A program made the position numbers and the translations under genes. The notes under the pieces are model-generated. The model worked only from the letters and a program-made list of their open reading frames with translations, ran no database searches and was not told the origin of the DNA. Positions 24,491 through 34,499 of a DNA stretch of 64,000 nt are shown in pieces (the stretch's first letter is position 1; each line of letters starts with the position of its first letter). Where the stretch lies: assembly GCA_030435675.1 (NCBI GenBank), contig CM059623.1, positions 5,358,012-5,422,011 of the forward strand. Reading direction: 5' to 3'. The stretch comes from Steinernema hermaphroditum (Eukaryota > Nematoda > Chromadorea > Rhabditida > Steinernematidae).

Positions 24491-25915
24491 ATGACCACGA
24501 TCAACGTCGGCGACTACGTCGTCGTGCAGAAGCTGGGCGGGGAGCATATACGAATCGTAAAGGTCGACAAGAAGGTGAACATCCTCATCGAGAAGCTCCG
24601 TTTCATGTCCGACGGCGCCATCGGCCAGCGTTTCGGGCTCTTCAACGTCACCAAGCAGAAGCTAACTCCGGCCGACTACGATCCCGAGCAGCAGCAAGTG
24701 GAGGTCGAGAAGGAGGAGCCGAAGCCCTCCACCGGCAGCTCCAACGGGTCCACGGACAAGGAGGATGGAAAGCCCGCCGAATCGGCGCCGGTGGAGCCCG
24801 ACTCCACGGAACAGGAGGGTGTGAATCCAGCCCAGAGTCGCCAGAAGCTCACTCAAGATGAAATTCTGCAGATGAAAGGCGCCGGCACGGATGCCAAGAA
24901 ACTCGTAAGTGCACAACGACCGCAGTGGCGCCACTAATCGCGGATCCTGCAGGTTTCGAAGCTTGTCGACGGAAGCACCCACTTCTCCGAGCGGACTCAA
25001 TACGCGAAGAGCAAATACATTCGCAAGAAGCGTCAGAAGCACTCCGACCACGTGCTTCTTCTCCGTCCGACGGTGCGGATGATCGCACAGAGTTACTATC
25101 TGAAAGACCCCGAGCGGATCTGCAACCTGCGAATCGACCAGCTATCCCACATTCTGACGCTATGCGGCGCCAGAAGCGGCCTCAACGTGATGGTCTTCGA
25201 ACAGACGCTCGGGTTGATCACCGCAGGAATCATCGAGCGGATGGGCGGGAAGGGACGATGTGTGCATCTCCACCGAGGCCAGATTGCGCAGAGCATACCT
25301 TGCTACAACAGCCTGCATCTCACTCCCGAAGTAGGCACACGCTTCCGTTCTTCTCCGACTTCTAAGTTCTAGATGGTTGAAACATTCTACCCTCTGCGCA
25401 TCTCGACATTACTATCGAACGGCGTCGTAGAAGAAGATCCCCAGGAGCCGAACTACATGGAAATGGAGAAGCAGGAGGTAGGAGTGGGCATCAACTCTAT
25501 TTGAACGAGGATGTTTCAGGATAAAGATGCCGCCGCGGTGACGTATAACCGAAAACTAGAGCGACTGACGAAAGAACGCCGCGCGTGGGATATGGTTGTC
25601 GGCGACGCCGAGAATCCTGGCTCCATCGACTCCCTAGTGATCGCCTGTCGAAACGTGGACCCGATCGACGTTCTCGAGAAGACCTACAACTCTCTGCAGT
25701 ACTCCGGAACCGTCGTACTGTACTCTTCGGTGGCGGAACCTCTCGTGAAGGCGTACAACTGGCTGCGCGACCGCGGGGCGGTGAACCTCTTCATGGGCGA
25801 CGCATTCTACCGTACCCACCAAGTGCTGCCGAACAGCACGCACCCCTTGATGCAGCAGATGATCACCAGCGGGTTCGTCCTCTCGGGCATCAAAGTGAAG
25901 GTCCCGACGGAATAG
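24491..25915 (+). CDS. trmt6: tRNA m1A58 methyltransferase subunit TRM6
   Basis: This is the non-catalytic partner (TRM6/GCD10) of TRM61 in the nuclear enzyme that makes 1-methyladenosine at position 58 of tRNAs. Four exons (24491-24904, 24953-25330, 25373-25477, 25520-25915) give 430 aa. Family features are an N-terminal beta-rich part (INVGDYVVVQKLGGEHI), a charged, low-complexity linker (about 60-120), the segment SKYIRKKRQKH followed by RPTVRMIAQSYY, and a degenerate Rossmann-like C-terminal half with CGARSGLNVMVFEQTLG. Length is close to the usual 400-500 aa. The start is the ATG one base after the TTTTTTGCAG acceptor. The codon-rich GC composition matches the flanking genes. Confidence 0.85.
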
Positions 25916-26115
25916 AAGACTACTGCAGTGAATGTGAATGGTGTTGTTGTGACGTGATTGTTGGTTCGTTTACGTTGTTATCTTGTTGAGATTCTAAGCC
26001 GACCGAAATGAATTAGTTTCGCGATTGTGGGTAATCTTCGGGGCTTTGCGGGTAATTGGTTTCATCGCGCGGATTAGCGCCTTCGCCGCCTCGGTGCCAC
26101 TCGACGTAGCCGAGA

Positions 26116-29100
26116 ATGACACCGGGCGCCGACCTCTACAAGCTCGTCGACGAGCAGGGCGACGGTCTTCTGATTCCATGGGTGAAGTACGCGAAGAAGA
26201 CTGGGGATTACGGTATTCTCGAGGAGTACTTCGACACAATGGTGAGTCTCGTCTTCTTGTCGACGATAAGCCTCTTCTAGGTGAAGGAGTTCCTCTACAA
26301 CGAAGGGAAAGGCAGGCTGGTGCCGGTTTCTGAGCTGGTGATGATCCGGAACAAGCAGCGGAACGCTATGCTGAGCGCCTTGAGGAGGAAGAAGGGCCGC
26401 GGAAAGAGCGGACCCAACATTCTGCTGGATCTCGACCAGGACGCCGACCACGGCGACGTCAAAAAAGGTGCGATTCAATGTTTATTTCCCTCGCAGAACT
26501 CGAAACCACTCAAACGCCTCGGCTGAAGGTCGTCTGCTCGAGGAGCCAACTGGCCGCCGACTTTTCCTCGATGGAGAACTCCTCAGGAACGACCTCTCGG
26601 CACGTCACCTCCACTTCGGAGGGCGCCTCAATGGCGGCTCCTTCGAACGCGTCCCGGAAGACGGGCGCTTTTTCGAGGAACGCCTCCAGAAGCGCGGCAA
26701 CTTCTCCGGATTCGTCGGCGACGATGAAGGGCGCCGCCATAGCCACGGCTCTTCTGGCCTTCTCGATGACTGGAAATGGGGAAGAAGGGTTATAGAGGGA
26801 AGAGGGGACTCACCTGAGGCGACACTTCGGAAATCGACATCAGCGGGCGAAGACGGCATCGGAGGGGCCTCGGAAGAGGAGGAGAGCGAGGAGGAAGCGA
26901 CGGTGGAGGTAGGCGGGACGGAGGAGATGTCCGAAGTGGGCGGAAACATCGGTTCTGTGAGCGTCGAAATCTGGGAGTCGAAGTAGTCGACCGACAGCTG
27001 CGAACTCGAATCCATCGACCGATCTAGGGGACTCTGAGGCAAGAGTGAGGGGCGCCAGTGTCTGGAAGGGAGACGCTTGTCTACGGTCTAGACAGCAGTT
27101 TGCTTCCAGCCCTCAAGATCCTCGACGGCTGCATCCGCGGGAACAGAAGCATCAGGTACCGCGAGCTCGTGTGGGACGTCGCCAAGAGGGGGAAGATGGG
27201 CGAGAACCTGCTCCACATCTGCCTGCTCCACAACACCGTCGACCACAACGACCTTGCGAAACTGCTCGTCAAGAGGTACCCGAAAATGGTCAACGACATC
27301 TTCATCTCGGAGGAGTACTACGGTAGGTCGATGGGGCGTCGGAGGGGCGACCGATCCGTCAGGCCTCTCCCCTCTGCACCAGGCGATCGTGAACGAGGAC
27401 ATCGCTATGGTCTACTTCATGTGCCGGAACAGCGCCGACGTCCACCAGCGCTGCTACGGGTCCTTCTTCTGCGCCGAGGACCAGAAGTCGTCGAGGACCG
27501 ACTCTCTGGAGCACGAGTGGGTCGACCTGGTGCACAACACGCGATACTCGGGGTACGATAGTCTCATCGGGGTCGCGTCTCCTCACGGCTTCAGGCAAAT
27601 GTACTGGGGAGAGCACCCTCTCTCCTTCGCCGCCTGCACCAACCAGCTCGACTGCTTCCGTATCTTGAGGGCCTGCAAGGCGGACCCCAACCGCCAGGAC
27701 ACGAACGGCAATACCGTACTACACATGGCGGTTATCCACGAGCTCCCGGTACTCCCCGCACTCGTCCTGGTTAATCTGAAGCGCTCGTTCAGGAGATGTT
27801 CCGGCTGGCGCACGAGTCGGGCGCCAAGCTGCACATCAAGAACTGCCAGAAGCTGACGGCTATGGGCGTTGCCGCGAAACTCGCCAAGAAGGAGGTGGCT
27901 GAGGTGCTCTTTACAGTAGACCGGAGATTTCAGATGTTCGACCTGATCCTCGAGCTGGAGCAGGACATCATCTGGACGTACGGCGACGCCACCTGTACGG
28001 CCTTCCCCCTGCAGGGCATCGACACGATCGACCAGATCACGGGCCACCTGAACCACACCTCCGCCCTCTCCCTCGTCGTCTACGGGGTACCTAGGTGTGT
28101 GCCCCTAAAGCTGAGATATTTCTTTGCAGAAGAAGAGCACGCACCTCGACTTCTTCGACGGTCTTCTGGAGGACCTGCTTGAGGAGAAGTGGAAGGCGTT
28201 CGCCCGGAACCGCCTCGTGTGGTCCATGACCAGCTACCTGGTCTACCTCCTCTCCTTCTACGTCTCGTTCATGACCCGCAGCTGCTACAGCGAGGTACGA
28301 TCCCCAGGTCCTTTGATCCACAAAGCCTACCAGCGTCAGATCCGCAATATCTGGGTCCCCTCCAACAGCACCCACTCCTCGCTGCTGCCCCATTTCTTCG
28401 CCGGCAAGTTCTCCTACCGCCCTGTCACCTTCGACTACGACCTGATCGGCGACAGATGTCACCTTTGGGACTACAAGGACCGCCCCGGAGAGTACAGCCA
28501 GAGGGTAGGAGGCAGCCGTCGAAGACTTGGGTAACTGCCACTCAGATGCGCCTAGCGGGCGAGTTCATTACCCTCCTCTTCGCCCTCGTGCAGGCGGCGC
28601 ACGAGCTCGTCGACATCGGGCACAGCGGAAGAAAGCGGTGGTGGAAAGTGACGCGCAGTTTCCCCGCCAAGATGCTCCACAAGTTCTCCTTCACCCTCGT
28701 GCTGGCGATGTTCCCGCTCCGCTTCAGCTGTGCGCTCGACGAGCGCCTGGTTGTCCTGGAGAACACGTGCGCCATCGTCGCCGTCTTAGCCACCACCTTC
28801 CACCTCTTCTTTTACTGCAGGTAGGCGCCGCTCCGTAGCCGAAGGCCCCTCCCCTTCCAGAGGAATGCGGTTCGTGGGCCCATTCGTGCTGATGGTCTAC
28901 AAGATCATCATCGGGGACATGCTCCGCTTCCTGCTCATCTACCTCATCTTCCTCATCTCCTTCTCCCAGTCCTGCTTCGTCGTCTTTAAGAGCTGCGAGC
29001 GGGAGCACCTCGAGCTCCTTCGAACCCGGGGCGCCCGCTCCAACTTCGAGAACATCATGAGCACCCCCGTCGAGGCAGCGATGCGCATGTTCTTAATGAG

Positions 29101-29638
29101 CGTCGGCGAGTTCGGCGCCTTCTACAAGAACGTGCACGACTGTCCCAGCCGGCTCATGTCCGTCCTCGCCAAGGCAGGCCCCCTCCGCTCCCCCGCTAGA
29201 CACCTTCTTCAGGTCATCTTCCTCGTCTACGAGCTGCTCGTCACGGTGCTCCTGCTGAACCTGCTCATCGCGATGATGACGCGCACCTACGAGAAGATAT
29301 CGGAGACGCAGAAGGAGTGGAAGCGGCAGTGGGCGCAGGTGATCCTCATGCTGGAGCAGTCCCTCAAGCCCCATGACCGCCTCGTGGCCATGCTCAACTA
29401 CTCGAGGCCCATCCGTGCCGATAAGACGCGTCGCGCCTTCGTGGTGCGCCAGCGCGTCCCGGGAAGACGCCAGAAGCAGAGCGTCCCCCGGGAGGCGGCG
29501 GAGAAGAAGGCACCGAAGGTGGAGGCGAGAACGAAGCGCGAGAAGTTCAGCGAGAGTCGCCTCAGGACCGTCCACTCACTTCGCGTCCGGAGGGCTTCGA
29601 ACTACAGTAGCGATCAGGGATCGGACTGTCGAGGATAA
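26116..29638 (+). CDS. TRPV cation channel (OSM-9/OCR-like)
   Basis: This is a plasma or ciliary membrane cation channel of the sensory TRPV family. Eleven exons (26116-26241, 26281-26467, 27059-27322, 27363-27552, 27595-27748, 27793-27894, 27934-28086, 28130-28294, 28334-28504, 28546-28820, 28861-29638) give about 854 aa. The N-terminus contains [15 protein letters not shown] and [15 protein letters not shown]. Ankyrin-type repeats span about 110-350 ([31 protein letters not shown]). Six hydrophobic spans follow from about 418, with pore-helix motif [10 protein letters not shown] and TM6 with [14 protein letters not shown]. The C-terminus is Lys/Arg-rich. Three 39-42-nt introns (27553-27594, 27895-27933 and a possible GC-AG intron 29177-29215) are multiples of three and open, so either splicing or retention keeps the frame. 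Intron 2 (591 nt) contains an opposite-strand gene. Confidence 0.88.
26510..27015 (-). CDS. Nested orphan protein in TRPV intron
   Basis: This two-exon minus-strand gene (27015-26814, 26769-26510; 153 aa) lies wholly inside TRPV intron 2. Its 44-nt intron has canonical minus-strand GT and TTTCCAG signals, and the halves join in phase. The N-terminal 70 residues are Ser/Pro/Thr-rich and probably disordered. The C-terminal half is a compact, Ala/Glu-rich stretch likely to be helical ([20 protein letters not shown]). I recognise no family. An acceptor-like TTGCCTCAG lies about 24 bp upstream of the ATG. Intact phase and splice signals suggest a real gene; function unknown. Confidence 0.6.
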
Positions 29639-30178
29639 TTGATTGGAAGGCTTTGTTTGTGATGTGATGCATAAAGGTTGTTTCTATGGTCCCAAGAAAT
29701 CCTAAGTGGAGAAGCCGAGCAGCTTCTAAGCGTCACTCCAAAGGAGATAGAGGAAGAAGAAGGCCCAGAGAGCAATTCTGATACGAGCAGAACAACTCGT
29801 TCCTCCTCTCTCTCAGAGCCTTATCGAAGCGGCTAGGGTGACTTCCCAGATCACGTCTCAGATTCTCTGTTTGACCATTCGTGGCGCACAAAAACGTTGC
29901 CGCGAGTGTCCAAAACCCAAGACGCTCGTTCCCACACAAACAGTTTTCGGCCGAAACCGGCCAAATAGTTCTCACAAAAGTGCGAATCCGATCCATCCCG
30001 GGCGCTCGTTCCAGTCGCGCCTTTCACTCTCCCGGGCCGACTCGTGGCGACGTTGTTTGCTCAAAAGTCGCGAATGTGTTGTTGGGATACTTCTGCTTTT
30101 TCAGCCGAGTGACCGGTTGCCGGCGGCCCTCGGGAGGTACAAAAGGAGGAGACGACGCCCAGAAGTCACTTCTTCGGA
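29639..30178. promoter_or_regulatory. Gap; probable abu-like promoter
   Basis: No coding potential is seen. A TATA-like word GTACAAAAGG lies at about 30137-30146, some 35 bp upstream of the ATG of the secreted Cys/Gln-rich protein. Confidence 0.4.
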
Positions 30179-31058
30179 ATGGCAGCTCGTCTCTCCCTCG
30201 CCCTCGCTCTCTTCGGACTCGTCGCCGTCACGCTCGCTGAGGTACGGTAGCGGTGAGGGGTTTGGTGCCAGCCGCACTTCGGAAAATCCATATTGCGTCT
30301 GCTAGGCTGTCTACTTGCAGACTGTAGACAGTCTATTCATCTAGAGGCCATTCAAAAGTCAGCCTAATTGATCCTAGACGTTCGTTCTTCCAAACATCTA
30401 GAATGACCCTCAGAGACAGTTTAGAGACAACACCTTTCAGAGCAACGTGGTGATCCGAGCGAAGCGCCAGTGTGGCTCCGGCTGTGGGACGCCCCTCCCG
30501 TGCGTCTCCAGCTGTCAGCAGACGTGTGCCCAGAACTGCCAGCAGAACTTCTTCTGCAAGCAGTCCTGTCGGCCCGTCTGTCAACAACAGTGCCAACCGC
30601 AACCCCGGCAACAGATCATCGTCGTCCAGCAGCCTTCCCAGGGGGGCTGCGGGTCCACGTGCCGCCAGGCGTGCACCCAGTCTCCCCAGCCTCTCCTCTG
30701 CGCGAACACCTGCACACAGCAGTGCCAGCTCCCCCAGGCGACCACCCAGAAGCCCATTGTGGTGGTCCTGCCCCAGCAGCAGTGCCACTCCTCCTGCCAG
30801 CCGTCCTGCAACTCCCAGTGCGTCCAGAGACAGCAGTGCGCCCCGGTGTGCGAGGTCAAGTGCGTCCAGCAGTGCCAGATGATGAACCTCGTCTCCTCGA
30901 ACAACTGTCTCCCGGTGTGCAAAAGCACTTGCGCCAACACGTGCCAGCAAGTCCAGCAGTTCGTGCTCCCCTGTCAGGCCAGTCAGGGCTCCTGCCAGTG
31001 CCAGAGTGGATATTCTCCTTGCGGAACCCAGTGCTGTCAGGTGGGATACGGTAAATGA
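30179..31058 (+). CDS. Secreted Cys/Gln-rich abu/pqn-like protein
   Basis: Two exons (30179-30241, 30441-31058) give 226 aa. Exon 1 encodes only a start and hydrophobic signal peptide (MAARLSLALALFGLVAVTLA). Exon 2 begins with a short prosegment ending RAKR, a likely furin site, then about 195 residues of closely spaced Cys in C-x3-C patterns within Gln-rich sequence (CQQTCAQNCQQNFFCKQSC). This composition fits the nematode abu/pqn group, whose members are known as components of the pharyngeal cuticle and as UPR-linked genes; I infer an extracellular cuticular role. The C-terminal CGTQCCQVGYGK ends in Gly-Tyr-Gly-Lys. The 199-nt intron is longer than usual here. Confidence 0.75.
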
Positions 31059-31287
31059 AGGGTCGTTGGATCGATGTGATGTCTGTAAATACTGAACGAG
31101 ATAAATCTGTGCTGCCTTGACTCGGTCTTGCATGGAAAGCAGGAAATTAGCAAGTTTAGAGCTACCCCTCATAGGCTCCTGAGCGGAAGACCTCTGAGGC
31201 CGTTATGCAATGCCTCGATTGCTTACTGATAACGATAAAAACCATTGCTGATAACCAATGCCTGGGGGAATCTGTCACTCCGAGTCA

Positions 31288-31295
31288 CATATAAG
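31288..31295 (+). promoter_or_regulatory. TATA-like box of kinase copy
   Basis: CATATAAG lies 44 bp upstream of the broken kinase ATG. The same box and about 70 bp of surrounding sequence precede the intact kinase copy (minus strand, 50611-50604), so the promoter was part of the duplication. Confidence 0.6.
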
Positions 31296-31331
31296 AGCCC
31301 CCTGACACCTGCTCTCCACTCAGAATCCAAA

Positions 31332-32043
31332 ATGTCCCCTGAAACATTCGTCTCTCACACAGGAAAAAGCTCGACCTCCTTCGAGACGGAGGTCGCCGTC
31401 GCCAAGATGTTCCTCGAGATGGAACACACGCACGTCGTTGTCTGCCACGGCTTTTCTCCGGAGGCGCAGCAGGGCCTCGGACTCCTTTTCTACGCCCTGG
31501 CGCCGCTAGGCTCCCTGGGGTCCTTCGTGGAGGCCCGCGACGAGTCACTGAGCCTCGGACACGCCTGGACCCTCTTCGAGCAGCTCCTGGACGGGCTGGC
31601 GTTCCTGCACACCCGCGGCGTCTTCCACCGCGACGTGAAGCCCGAGAACATGCTTCTGGAGGCCGAGGACCACGTCCGTCTCGGCGACTTCGGACTCGTC
31701 CGCGTCTTTGAGCAGCGGCCGAAGAAGCCGCTCCTGTTCAGTCGAGAGCTTCAAGGACGGCTGCTGCTGGGCCCACTACGACGACCTCTGGGCCGCCACG
31801 CTGACTCTCGTCTACGCGCGCACCAAGGAGCTTCCCTGGGACCGCGCCCACGAGGAGGACGCCTGGTTCGCCGCCTTCCTCCTGGGCGACGTCAACGAGG
31901 ACTTCTGGGCGGCCTTCGGCGGCGCCTGCCAGCTCCTCTTCCACTACCTCAACCCTAACGTCCGCCAGAGGGTCCTTCCCGACAAATACCGGCGCTCCGC
32001 CGCCCTCTACGGTTTTCTATTGAGAACACTACTGTGGGAATAA
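31332..32043 (+). pseudogene. Broken copy of intronless kinase
   Basis: This copy is nearly identical to the intact kinase at 49712-50566 but has two deletions. The first removes the segment after residue 12, including the Gly-rich loop (GEGAFGAV) and the ATP-binding Lys (AVKVM). The second removes 29 nt after CTGTTCAGTCG, which deletes GTPAFQPP of the activation segment and shifts the frame. The HRDVKPEN and DFG motifs survive. The second half continues in another frame up to a stop at 32041-32043. The same TATA-like box upstream and the same AATAAA after the stop are present. It cannot encode an active kinase; transcription is possible. Confidence 0.85.
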
Positions 32044-32514
32044 AAAAAACTGCTTAAATCTGCGTTCTTCACTCAATCTGCAGGCGCGCAGATCTACGAG
32101 ACAATTCTCTAGAGCTCAGTCTTTGAGATGTGGTCCCTGGGAAGCATATTAAGAGAGCATTCTAGAAAACAACACGTGGGAAACAACGTTGTTTGCGCAG
32201 TCATAAATAATTGGAGCATGGTCGCAGTCACTCTTTCTGTTTTGCTCAGATTTATGTCTCCTTTGTTTTTCGGTGAGATGGAGAAAGGGTAAAGGATAGG
32301 AGCAAGATCCCTTCCCGTCGTAACGATAACTGTTGGCGGATGGAACCGGTTCTGTCAGAGGTGTCAAAGTGGCACAGAAACAGCTTCCTAGCGCCTCGAA
32401 CACGTTTCCGCACGTCATATCCGTTGGACCGAAGATTGATATGCTCTGATCCTAGAGGATCCCAGTGACAAGTTTATACAGAATGCACAGATATGGTACG
32501 GATCGAGAGGGTCC

Positions 32515-32868
32515 TCAGGCGGACACGTGGCGGGAGTGTCTTCTCCTGGAGGCGAAGGGACTCTCGGGGCCAAGAAGCGGAGGAGTGCCGACCGTCGGCG
32601 CGTCGATCACTTCGCGACGCTGAGTGGTGACGGCGGCGGAGGAGGCGAGGTACGGCGCCAGGATCTGGATCCTCTGCGTCGTCTTCTTCGCGTAGGGCAC
32701 CGTCTGAAAGGGTGATCTTCCTCTCTACCGTACCCATAGGCGCACCTGGATGAGGTCGAGGAGCTCGGCTTTGCTCATGGCGCCCTTCTCGCGCCTCAGC
32801 GACGCGCCGTGACCTCCGACGATGGCGACGATCACGAAAAGGATGAAGAAGCGGGGCGAAGATGTCAT
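32515..32868 (-). CDS. Small secreted orphan protein
   Basis: Two exons (32868-32746, 32703-32515) give 103 aa. The N-terminus is a good signal peptide (MTSSPRFFILFVIVAIVGGHG). The mature part has few hydrophobic stretches and no Cys, and ends in a basic Arg/His tail (SRRRHSRHVSA). The 42-nt intron has canonical ends, and the exons join after ATC CAG in phase 0. I recognise no family; a secreted peptide or small structural protein is possible. Only one dibasic-type tract is near the C-terminus, so a multi-peptide neuropeptide precursor is unlikely. Confidence 0.6.
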
Positions 32869-33320
32869 CGGCGATCAGAGGACTGACCGCCGGCGACGTC
32901 GAGGCGATCTTTTGTATCGCCCGCGGGCCTTTTCCCATTCCAGTTTCGATAGTCGCCAGAAGGCGAAAGCCTCTGCTGGATTAGACGATAATGCGCTCGG
33001 ACACAGAGGCTTAGAGCGAGCAAGCGCCAAGAAGTGACTCACCGGGGAGAGGGAAACCTCTCTACAATCTTCTTTGGCCTGTTTTCCACACACTTACATC
33101 ACTTATAACACCACCAAGGTAATCCACTTAAACCCACGAAACTCTTTTGTTGTTGTGAAATCTCATTTAGACGACGTGGGCACGTCTGCACAGAGAAATA
33201 CTGCTTCTCCCGGGTCCGAGGACTGCACCCAAAGTGCACTTCTTTTTCCCTAGTGACGTCATTTGATCCCGCCTTCTTTAAAGGCGCCGTTCTCCCTCGT
33301 TTTTCCCCCGGAGTCGCCAC

Positions 33321-34420
33321 ATGGAGCGCCAGAAGTCCGTCGGAGAGGCCTTCGCAACTCCTCCAGAAGCCGTCTCGAGGCAGCACAAGGAGTTCGCCAC
33401 GATGCTCCGTCTCGGGAGCGCCTCGCTCGGCTGCGCCGTAGTCGTCACCATCGGAATTTGCGCCCTTTCGGTGTGTACCCAGAAGATCGGCATCTTCTTC
33501 CACCTCTATTTATCCCTCATCTTGGTTGTATGTTCCTTTTGTTCCCATCCACTTACAGTACCCTTGTGGTCTGTTCCAGGATTGCCTCTTTTTCGTCTCC
33601 TCCTACTTCCACTACCGTCTCCCCTCTCAGGGTCTTCTGCTTCCCTTCTACGAGCAGATCAGCGCTTCCTACAACGCCAACCGTCTCGTCTTCGCCTCCT
33701 TCTACGGCCAGTTCGCCCACAAACTCGCTACAGTAGTCATCACTGCCGGATGGACTTTTATTGTCTGCCTGCGGCCCCTTGGCTTTGGGAGAGTCAGAAG
33801 AAAAGTAAGCTAACTTCTGATCTACCGTAATCTTCAAATTCTACTTTCCGTCCGTAGAGAAGGCCTACCAGATCGTCGCCTTGTTGTGCACGTGGATTCT
33901 CGCCGCCGCCTTTTCCCTTTTCGTCTTCTTCACTCCTCTCGTCTTTCGCGTTGTCGGGAAGGGCGCCGTCTTCGAGATGACAGCGACAGCAGAGACCGTG
34001 ACGAGTCTATTAATAGCCACGACGACTACCGTGTGCACATTCCTTGGGTATGGCGCACTGCTCGTCGGATCTGTCATCTTATATGCGAAGAAGAAGCTGA
34101 AGACTATCGTACGGAGACAATACAAGAAGATCGCGATCCTGATCGTCTTCAACGGCCTCCTTTCTTGGTACACCTACTTCCAGATCGTCTACACAAGTAG
34201 CAGCGAACAGGAACGGAAGTCACTGGAGGAGGACCAGCTTCCTTGGCTCGTAGATGCCAATACCGTACTCAAACATTGGTTTCTTGTAGCGACACTTCTT
34301 GTCGGTACAGTCCAGCGTCTCATCCTTCAAAGCTCCGTGAGCCGCATCGAATCGGTGGCCACTTCGTCGAACCATAGGACGTCCAGTGCAGAAAATTCTA
34401 CAAAACCACGTCAGACATGA
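33321..34420 (+). CDS. Seven-TM receptor, nematode chemoreceptor-like
   Basis: Three exons (33321-33527, 33580-33804, 33860-34420) give 330 aa. Seven hydrophobic spans are visible: CAVVVTIGICALSV, HLYLSLILVDCLFFV, LATVVITAGWTFIVCL, IVALLCTWILAAAFSLFVFF, TSLLIATTTTVCTFLGYGAL, KIAILIVFNGLLSWYTYF and HWFLVATLLVGTV. A basic loop (YAKKKLKTIVRRQYKK) precedes span 6, and a Ser/Thr-rich tail follows span 7. The layout fits the nematode serpentine chemoreceptor superfamilies (Srg-like is most plausible), but I cannot assign a family. To keep phase, exon 3 uses the acceptor CGTAGAG|AAG rather than the AG two bases earlier. It is presumed to sit in the sensory neuron membrane. Confidence 0.65.
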
Positions 34421-34499
34421 ACACATTTTTATTTTGGCTGTTATAGTTACACGCGCCATTGGGAATACATTATACACATTTCAATCTAAGGCCCGTGGC

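Noticed and set aside
26281..26526. Separate small plus-strand gene ending at 26526
   Set aside because: The donor AAAAAAG|GTGCG joins in exact phase to the acceptor at 27058, and the peptide is a TRPV-type N-terminus, so it is better read as TRPV exons 1-2.
30333..31172. 279-codon Leu/Ala/Gly-rich minus frame opposite the abu-like gene
   Set aside because: It is the antisense of a biased Cys/Gln repeat; the plus strand has a signal peptide and correct intron.
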